The notes under the pieces were generated by a model. It worked only from the letters and a program-made list of their open reading frames with translations. It was not told the DNA's origin and ran no database searches. This document shows, in pieces, positions 43,128-48,452 of a DNA stretch of 48,452 bases (positions within the stretch are counted from its first letter, which is position 1; each line of letters opens with the position of its first letter). Source of the DNA: Neobacillus drentensis NBRC 102427 (GTDB lineage: Bacteria > Bacillota > Bacilli > Bacillales > Cytobacillaceae). The DNA lies in NCBI RefSeq assembly GCF_001591445.1, contig NZ_BCUX01000014.1:1-48452 (forward strand), in the 5' to 3' direction. The translations under genes were made by a program, and so were the position numbers.

Positions 43128-43532
43128 ATGATGGAGAGCGTTACCGAAATCATTGTAAAAGAAGACCATATCGATCCAATCGGACATGTGAATAATATTA
43201 AGTTTGTTTCCTTCCTCGAGGATGCTCGAGGAGATTGGTATAGGAAAGCGGGAATTTCCTATGAGGAAATGCAAAAGAAGAAAATAGGGACCGTGATCCT
43301 AAAGTTGGATATTATGTTTCTGAAAGAAGCTAGACTAGGAGATTCTCTTAAAATTATCACACGTCCAAAAAAACTAGGTACTAAAAGTTTTGTATTCGAA
43401 CAAAAAATTTTTAATCAATTGGAAGAACCTATTACAGAAGTGACCGTAACCTCAGTCATGTTTGATACAATCTTAAGAAGAAGTATAACTGTGGTGGATG
43501 AAATTGTGCGGAAATTTTCCAATATAGACTAA
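43128..43532 (+). CDS. 4HBT/YbgC-type acyl-CoA thioesterase
   Basis: A 134-residue hot-dog thioesterase. IDPIGHVNNIKFVSFLEDARGDWY (15-38) includes the D-x-x-G-H-V-N-N-x-x-Y/F motif of 4-hydroxybenzoyl-CoA-type enzymes, with the usual Asp near 16. It would release a free acid or rescue CoA from dead-end thioesters. The tandem starts are ATG 43128 and ATG 43131, behind AAGAGGG. It is the last gene of the island, followed by a strong terminator. Confidence 0.87.
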   Translation: MMESVTEIIVKEDHIDPIGHVNNIKFVSFLEDARGDWYRKAGISYEEMQKKKIGTVILKLDIMFLKEARLGDSLKIITRPKKLGTKSFVFEQKIFNQLEEPITEVTVTSVMFDTILRRSITVVDEIVRKFSNID

Positions 43533-43575
43533 ATGTTGTTTGGTACTAACGATAAATACAAGACATTAGGACATG

Positions 43576-43605
43576 GCAGTGATTTAGGAATCACTGCTTT
43601 TTTTG
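43576..43605 (+). terminator. Strong terminator ending the catabolic island
   Basis: GCAGTGATT (43576-43584) and AATCACTGC (43589-43597) with a 4-base loop, followed by seven T residues. Confidence 0.88.
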
Positions 43606-43711
43606 TCGGTCCAATCTATTCCACTGCCTGAAATTTGGTATGAATCTAGAAAACTTACGTATATGTAGTATGAATCATGAATAATTGAATGATAAGAAAG
43701 GGGAATTTACC

Positions 43712-44377
43712 ATGTGGAACTATCCTCATAATGTAAATGGTCCTTTTAATATTAATAGTTACTATGTCGGCTCGAATCCGTTAACCTCTATCAATCCCAC
43801 ACCAATTTTTCCAAAAATAAATAAAACGACCTTCTTAAGTCCATTCACCTATATTGTGGGCGACGTTACGATCCGGAATAATACCTACGTCGGCCCCTTC
43901 GTCAGTATCCGCGCAGATGAAGGAACTCCTTTCTATATTGGAAGAAACTGTAATTTACAGGACGGCGTGATCCTCCATGGCTTAAAAAACAAACATGTCG
44001 AGGTTAATCAGCGGAAATACTCAATCTATATCGACGAAGAAGTATCCTGTGCCCATGGCTCATTGATTCATGGCCCCTGTCAGATTGGTAGAAATGTATT
44101 TGTTGGTTTTAAATCAATCGTTTATCATGCCGTCATCGGGGAGGGGAGTTTTATTTCCGCAGGAGCCGTTGTTACAGGTGGAGTGACACTTAAGCCTGGC
44201 AGCTTTGTTCCGCCAGGCGCTCATATTGATAATCAGAAAAAAGCAGATTCCTTATCAAAGGTACCGGAAAATGAAGAAGAATTTGCCCGTGAGGTTCAAA
44301 GGGTCAATCAAGAATTTCCTTCTGCCTATTCGATCACCTTTGGAAATGACCGATGTACGTGCGGTTTATCTGTCTGA
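43712..44377 (+). CDS. Gamma-carbonic-anhydrase-like left-handed beta-helix protein
   Basis: A 221-residue hexapeptide-repeat (LbH) protein. Repeats run from about residue 40 to 175 (YIVGDVTIRNNTYVGPFVSI and later IGRNVFVGFKSIV). Metal-ligand-like histidines are in VILHGL near 85 and SCAHGSLIHGPC near 108-119, the three-His arrangement of Cam/CamH proteins. Carbonic anhydrase activity is plausible but not assured, since many homologues are inactive. The C-terminus ends in a short Cys pair (CTCGLSV). ATG 43712 follows AAAGGGG. It lies after the island terminator and is probably independent of it. Confidence 0.82.
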   Translation: MWNYPHNVNGPFNINSYYVGSNPLTSINPTPIFPKINKTTFLSPFTYIVGDVTIRNNTYVGPFVSIRADEGTPFYIGRNCNLQDGVILHGLKNKHVEVNQRKYSIYIDEEVSCAHGSLIHGPCQIGRNVFVGFKSIVYHAVIGEGSFISAGAVVTGGVTLKPGSFVPPGAHIDNQKKADSLSKVPENEEEFAREVQRVNQEFPSAYSITFGNDRCTCGLSV

Positions 44378-44510
44378 TCAAAACAAACTTAATCATCTTC
44401 CACCTCCTCAAATAGAATTTTCAAGGGAAAAATTAACTTTTTTGAAGGTTTTGAATCATATTTTGTTGAAATAAGTATCTAAAGGAAGAAATATTGGGTG
44501 AGGTGGGAGC

Positions 44511-45683
44511 ATGAACGATATCCGATTTGCGTATATTGATGAATCTGGTGATTATAGTTTTGATTTTGAAAATAATGATGTTTCAACCCACTTTATTCTG
44601 GTTGCTGTTCTAGCAAAAGAGTCGAATAAAGAATGGCTAGAACAGGAAGTTGAAAAGGTTCGACAAAAATTTTTTCAAACGGAAGAAATGCAATCTGATA
44701 AAATGGATAACCCTCATCTAAGAATTCAACTATTAAATGACCTGAAGGATTTGCCCTTCAATATATATGCCTATGTAGTCGATAAAAGAAAAATTAGGGA
44801 AGATAGTGGCATCACATTTGAAAAGACGTTTATCAAGTTTATGAATCGATTGGTGTATGACGACTTAAATCGAACCTTTGACCAACTTGATCTTGTATTA
44901 AGGGAACAAGGGACGAAAGAATTTATGACCGAATTTAAAACCTATATTTCCGAAAGAAGTGTTCCCGATTTATTTAATTATTCCACTTTTGGTTTTAATC
45001 AAAGTAAATCGGAAATACTACTTCAATTGGCCAATTTCATCGCGGGAACAATTGCAAAAGGTTACGATCAAACTCAGTACTCTGAATATTATCCACTTTT
45101 TAATAAAATCATCAAAAAGAAAATCATTGCCATTAATTTATGGCCGCAAAACTATAAAAACTATCTTGATGATTACATATCCAGGAATCAAGACTCTCCA
45201 TTTGATGAGGTTATTTTTAAACAATCGGTGAATCTGACCCTTCAATATCTTGAAAAGAATAAAAAGAGTGAAGATGCCGATGAAAGAATCCGGGTAGATT
45301 TACTCAAGTTCCTGTTATTTAACCTAAGAGAAAATCCAAATGAATATGTGTTTACCCAAGAAATTTTAGATAATCTGAACGCCATCCGCGTAAACAAAAT
45401 AAATCATCACTACTTTCGATCGAACATCGTTTCAAAGCTTCGTGATAGCGGGCTATTAATTGCCAGCAGCAATAAGGGATATAAATTGCCTGTTTGTTTA
45501 TCAGATTTATATGATTTTGTTCATTTATCGAGCTTAACGATCCACCCAATGATTCAACGAATCTCCAAGTGTCGCAATCAAATACTCCTTGCTACCAATA
45601 ATGAAATTGATATTCTTGAACACAACGAATATGAATATCTAAAAAGAATTATTGAGATGGAAAAAATAACGGTTCATGATTAA
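44511..45683 (+). CDS. DUF3800 protein
   Basis: A 390-residue DUF3800 member, beginning FAYIDESGDYSFDF (6-19) with the RNase-H-like acidic DES-type motif. Further acidic residues follow near 110 (VYDDLNRTFDQLDLV). The C-terminal third (about 265-340) looks like a winged helix (EYVFTQEILDNLNAIR, then YFRSNIVSKLRDSGLL). The family is suspected to contain nuclease-like enzymes and is often found near mobile or defence genes, but its function is unknown. ATG 44511 follows GAGGTGGGAG. It is monocistronic, with a perfect 18-bp terminator stem after it. Confidence 0.82.
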   Translation: MNDIRFAYIDESGDYSFDFENNDVSTHFILVAVLAKESNKEWLEQEVEKVRQKFFQTEEMQSDKMDNPHLRIQLLNDLKDLPFNIYAYVVDKRKIREDSGITFEKTFIKFMNRLVYDDLNRTFDQLDLVLREQGTKEFMTEFKTYISERSVPDLFNYSTFGFNQSKSEILLQLANFIAGTIAKGYDQTQYSEYYPLFNKIIKKKIIAINLWPQNYKNYLDDYISRNQDSPFDEVIFKQSVNLTLQYLEKNKKSEDADERIRVDLLKFLLFNLRENPNEYVFTQEILDNLNAIRVNKINHHYFRSNIVSKLRDSGLLIASSNKGYKLPVCLSDLYDFVHLSSLTIHPMIQRISKCRNQILLATNNEIDILEHNEYEYLKRIIEMEKITVHD

Positions 45684-45728
45684 AAGGTCAGTCCCACAAA
45701 TCAAGTTTTGTGGGACTGACCTTTTTTA
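45683..45728 (+). terminator. Long perfect terminator
   Basis: 18-bp perfect arms (45683-45700 and 45707-45724) whose last bases run into TTTTTT. The stem begins at the final base of the DUF3800 stop. Confidence 0.9.
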
Positions 45729-45837
45729 GATTGACCAATCATGCCAAATTTGTTATTCTATAATCAACTTTTATTCTTATAAGAAAACTTTTAATGATAA
45801 ATTTTTCAAAAATAAATATAACCAGAAGGTGAATATA

Positions 45838-46938
45838 TTGAAGCTGCAGGCAGATGTTTGTATTGTGGGTGGCGGACCAGCAGGGACATTATTGGGTTAT
45901 CTATTGGCTAAGAATGGGGTATCAACGATTCTTCTCGAACGATCCTCCGGAGTGAACAGGAAATTTAGAGGCGAACATATAAACTCTGAAACAGAAGCCA
46001 TTTTAAAAGAACACCAATTATTTGATAAGATAGAAGAGCTAGGCATTCTTAAAATGAAAAAGGTTGAGTTTTTTTCAGGAAACCGGATTGTTAACACGAT
46101 TACACCTTCCAACACTGAGGATCATGTAGGAATTCATGTACCTCAAGCGAATTTACTAAGTGCAATGAACCAAGAATCAGCACAATATAAAAATTACCGT
46201 CTTCTTTTTAACACAAAAGTAACGGAATTAATCCAGGATGAACGTGGTGCCTTTACGGGTGTAAAAGCGATAAGCGACGGTCAAGAAGTCATCATTAACA
46301 GCTCCGTGGTTGTCGGAGCGGACGGCCGCTACTCGACAGTCAGAAAGCTTGCGGAAATACCAACGGTCGAGATGACACATGGTTATGATGTTTTGTGGGC
46401 CAAAATTCCAGCACCTGCAGGATGGGAGCCCACAACAAGAATGGTTCTTGTTGACGGCCATCAGCTTGCCTTGTTCACACAAACAGGGGGATTCATTCAA
46501 ATTGGCTGGAATATTGAAGAAGGTTCTTTTCCATCGTTAAGAAAACAATCATTACAGCCCTTTCTTGAACCATTAATTGAAAGCTTTCCCGAATTGAAGG
46601 AGCTCGTTCTACAGCATCTTCGTACATGGAATGACTTTGTTCCCTTAAAAGTACAAAGCTCCCGTTCTAATACATGGGTAAAGGACGGATTAATTATGAT
46701 CGGGGATGCCGCTCACACCATGACACCAACTGGTGCGATTGGGATTAATTGTGGGATGAAGGACGCGCATGTATTAGCGCCAATCTTAACCGAAGCGCTT
46801 TTGGAAAAAAACATTTCGGCACAGAGATTGAAAAGATTTGAAGTAAATAGAAAAACTGAAATTAAAGAACAGCAAGAAATGCAAATGAAACAAGAAGCCT
46901 CCTTTTCGGAAAAATTTGCTCAGTTTGCTCTAAGTTAA
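45838..46938 (+). CDS. FAD-dependent aromatic-ring-hydroxylase-type monooxygenase
   Basis: A 366-residue class A flavoprotein monooxygenase (PHBH fold). GxGxxG is IVGGGPAGTLLGYLLA near 9-24, the DG motif is VVGADGRYSTVRKLA near 158-172, and GDAAHTMTPTGAIGIN near 285-300 binds FAD. It could hydroxylate an aromatic or a similar ring using NAD(P)H and O2; related YhjG/UbiH-like proteins have diverse substrates. TTG 45838 is 5 bases after AAGGTGA; an upstream GTG 45829 overlaps that site. It is outside the island and has its own terminator, so it may not belong to the pathway. Confidence 0.87.
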   Translation: MKLQADVCIVGGGPAGTLLGYLLAKNGVSTILLERSSGVNRKFRGEHINSETEAILKEHQLFDKIEELGILKMKKVEFFSGNRIVNTITPSNTEDHVGIHVPQANLLSAMNQESAQYKNYRLLFNTKVTELIQDERGAFTGVKAISDGQEVIINSSVVVGADGRYSTVRKLAEIPTVEMTHGYDVLWAKIPAPAGWEPTTRMVLVDGHQLALFTQTGGFIQIGWNIEEGSFPSLRKQSLQPFLEPLIESFPELKELVLQHLRTWNDFVPLKVQSSRSNTWVKDGLIMIGDAAHTMTPTGAIGINCGMKDAHVLAPILTEALLEKNISAQRLKRFEVNRKTEIKEQQEMQMKQEASFSEKFAQFALS

Positions 46939-46942
46939 ACAA

Positions 46943-46991
46943 TGGACCTTCGCCTGCACCTGTTCATGGTGTGGGAGGAGGTCTTTTTTTG
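46943..46991 (+). terminator. Rho-independent terminator
   Basis: GACCTTC...CACC pairs imperfectly with GGTG...GGAGGTC (about 46945-46982), followed by seven T residues. Confidence 0.7.
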
Positions 46992-47000
46992 TAGAGGCGG

Positions 47001-47114
47001 CTAACCGAAAAGTTGGAGAAGAATGAGGAACCCAATAATCAAAACCGAAAAAAACGTCCCTCGTAATTCCTTCTTATTCGTCGCATCGGAGGTTGTCTTT
47101 CCCTGTTGCGTCAT
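47001..47114 (-). CDS. Tiny single-helix membrane protein, cytochrome c oxidase subunit 2A-like
   Basis: A 37-residue ORF, too short for most callers: MTQQGKTTSDATNKKELRG, then one membrane helix (TFFSVLIIGFLILLQLFG). It has a ribosome site (AAAGGGTGG, 4 bases before ATG). The layout (polar N-terminus, KGT/RGT before a single helix) resembles cytochrome c oxidase subunit 2A of ba3-type oxidases, but no coxB or coxA genes are nearby. It is either an orphan copy or a small membrane protein of other function. Confidence 0.55.
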   Translation of the reverse strand: MTQQGKTTSDATNKKELRGTFFSVLIIGFLILLQLFG

Positions 47115-47202
47115 AATACCACCCTTTCCATTATTTACCGACTAATCAGTTATTTACCAAAAAGCGACATTTCATAATTTCCTTTGGAAAGTTTTTCTAG
47201 TA

Positions 47203-47256
47203 GGAAAGGGTGTCAGGCACCATGTGAATTCTTCACTGGTGCCTGACACCCTTTCC
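47203..47256. repeat. GTGTCAGGCACC-family palindrome
   Basis: 20-bp perfect arms (47203-47222 and 47237-47256) around an inner GTGAA/TTCAC pairing, the same composite design as 4814-4856. There is no T-tract on either side, and it lies in an intergenic region rather than at a gene end. Confidence 0.8.
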
Positions 47257-47299
47257 ATAAGATAGTAAGCATTTATTTTTGATTTCGGCATCACTATTG

Positions 47300-47314
47300 T
47301 TACTATAGTAGTAA
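47300..47314. promoter_or_regulatory. Short palindrome before the luciferase-like gene
   Basis: TTACTA-TAG-TAGTAA overlaps the likely -10 region (TACTAT, 16 bases after TTGATT). It is a possible repressor operator. Confidence 0.3.
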
Positions 47315-47340
47315 TCTCTAATGGGAAAGGAATTGCTAAA

Positions 47341-48342
47341 ATGGCAACAATTAATATACCTGTATCTGTTTTGAATTTAGCACCGATCCGAAAGGGGCAA
47401 AGTTCTAGTCAAGCGATTGAAGCAATGGTCGATCTTGCCCAAGCCGTCGAAAAAATGGGCTATCAGCGCTATTGGATTGCAGAACATCATAATACCGCTA
47501 CACTTGTCAGTTCAGCGACATCGATTTTAATCAAGCATGTATTAGAACATACAGATACTATTCATGTTGGTTCTGGGGGAATCATGCTGCCGAATCATTC
47601 ACCGCTCGTGGTGGCTGAACAATTTGGAACCATGGCAACGATTTATCCGAATCGTGTCGATCTCGGGTTGGGACGGGCTCCCGGTACAGATATGATGACA
47701 GCAAGCGCCTTAAGGCGTTCAAAAAATGATTCTGTCTATACGTTTCCAGATGATGTCCAAGCATTGCTAACTTATTTTGGTCCGGGAGAGAAGCAAAGCT
47801 ATGTGAAGGCCTATCCAGGAGTTGGCACGAATATACCGATTTATATCCTTGGATCATCGACTGATTCTGCTTATCTAGCCGCAAGCTTGGGACTTCCGTA
47901 TGTATTTGCGTCCCACTTCGCACCAAGATACATGGAAGAAGCAATCTCGATTTATCGGAGTCGTTTCCAGCCCTCCGAATATTTAGAAAAGCCATATATG
48001 ATGGTCTGTTTAAATGTCATTGCGGCCGAAACGGATGAAGAGGCTCAATTTCTATCAACCACGATGCAGCAGTTTTTCCTAAATGTCGTTCGTGGTACCC
48101 AAAATCCGTTACAACCGCCTGTTGAAAATCTGGATGAGATTTGGACCCCGATGGAAAAAGAAATGGCTGCATCGAAGCAAAGTGTAACATTGTTAGGAAG
48201 CAAGGAGACGGTCAGACAACAGTTGACGAAGTTTCAGGAGTACTATAACGTCGATGAACTCATGGCCGTATCGTATATTTATGACACTGAGAAACAAAAA
48301 CGTTCGTATGAAATATTAAAAGAAGTAGTCGACGGAAAATAA
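47341..48342 (+). CDS. Luciferase-like (LLM class) flavin-dependent oxidoreductase
   Basis: A 333-residue bacterial-luciferase-fold protein of the YceB/YhbW type (group 1). Segments include [12 protein letters not shown] near 42-53, [21 protein letters not shown] near 76-96 and [16 protein letters not shown] near 105-120. These proteins use reduced FMN or F420-like flavin for oxygenation of small organics; the family's substrates are mostly unknown. ATG 47341 follows GGGAAAGGA. It is a single gene with a possible sigma-A promoter and palindrome just upstream. Confidence 0.9.
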   Translation: MATINIPVSVLNLAPIRKGQSSSQAIEAMVDLAQAVEKMGYQRYWIAEHHNTATLVSSATSILIKHVLEHTDTIHVGSGGIMLPNHSPLVVAEQFGTMATIYPNRVDLGLGRAPGTDMMTASALRRSKNDSVYTFPDDVQALLTYFGPGEKQSYVKAYPGVGTNIPIYILGSSTDSAYLAASLGLPYVFASHFAPRYMEEAISIYRSRFQPSEYLEKPYMMVCLNVIAAETDEEAQFLSTTMQQFFLNVVRGTQNPLQPPVENLDEIWTPMEKEMAASKQSVTLLGSKETVRQQLTKFQEYYNVDELMAVSYIYDTEKQKRSYEILKEVVDGK

Positions 48343-48378
48343 ACTAAAACACCTAGAGTAACCAGTGATATTTAAAAT

Positions 48379-48450
48379 AAGCGGAGATTTTTCGGTTAGA
48401 CTGAAGAATAGAGCTCGGTTCGGGGTATATAAGCGGAGGTTTTCCGCTTA
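48379..48450. repeat. AAGCGGAG repeats with terminal hairpin
   Basis: Two copies of AAGCGGAG(A/G)TTTT (48379 and 48431). The second forms a hairpin TAAGCGGA-GGTTT-TCCGCTTA (48430-48450). The first is followed by TTCGG, a decayed partner. It resembles the short interspersed palindromes of Bacillaceae genomes; it is cut by the window end. Confidence 0.6.
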
Positions 48451-48452
48451 AG

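Overview
The window looks like a chromosomal segment from a low-GC, spore-former-type Bacillaceae (Bacillus/Neobacillus-like). The reasons are strong purine-rich Shine-Dalgarno sites, frequent TTG and GTG starts, a CidR-CidA-CidB unit, a DUF2187/YkvS-type small protein, T-tailed hairpin terminators and short dispersed palindromes. No rRNA, tRNA, CRISPR array, transposase or phage gene was seen.

Layout. 1-2.3 kb (minus strand): a PLP racemase and a DUF1611 protein. 2.7-4.9 kb: LysR regulator and CidA/CidB. 5-12.7 kb: ordinary accessory genes, namely a small membrane protein with an apparent ATT start, a HAD phosphatase, two small proteins, an acyl-CoA ligase, a 14-TM drug exporter, two tiny ORFs, a peroxiredoxin with an in-frame TGA at its catalytic position, and a guanylate-kinase-like protein. 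12.9-43.6 kb: a single catabolic island of about 30 kb, all on the plus strand. 43.7-48.4 kb: gamma-carbonic-anhydrase-like protein, DUF3800 protein, FAD monooxygenase, a minute membrane protein and a luciferase-like oxidoreductase.

The island is the main biological system. Two near-perfect sigma-54 promoters (12942-12957 and 27928-27943) drive it, and it encodes its own PAS-AAA-Fis sigma-54 activator (34275-35732). Segment 1 (13.2-27.7 kb) encodes CoA-ester chemistry: crotonases, two acyl-CoA dehydrogenase pairs, a PRISE-type enone reductase, a class I CoA-transferase, an acyl-CoA ligase, a split MaoC hydratase, a thiolase and an FMN/Fe-S/FAD ene-reductase. Segment 2 (28-36.6 kb) encodes a complete branched-chain-type ABC importer (binding protein, two permeases, two ATPases), an SDR, a cyclase-family hydrolase, the activator and a divergent 3-hydroxyacyl-CoA dehydrogenase. 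Segment 3 (36.7-43.5 kb) adds a second, paralogous binding protein, a nitronate-monooxygenase-like flavoprotein, a soluble fumarate-reductase-like flavoprotein with its Fe-S partner, another crotonase, an SDR and a thioesterase, and ends at a strong terminator. No ring-hydroxylating oxygenase lies inside the island. I infer import of an organic acid, CoA activation, and stepwise dehydrogenation, hydration and thiolysis. The PRISE reductase, the cyclase, the ene-reductases and the split dehydrogenases and hydratases suggest an alicyclic, terpenoid or steroid-fragment carboxylate, but the substrate cannot be read from sequence.

The two most unusual signals are the TGA at the peroxidatic position of the peroxiredoxin (11760-11762), followed at the right distance by a bacterial SECIS-like hairpin, and the sigma-54-controlled island with several split, heteromeric enzymes of a kind best known from actinobacterial steroid degradation.
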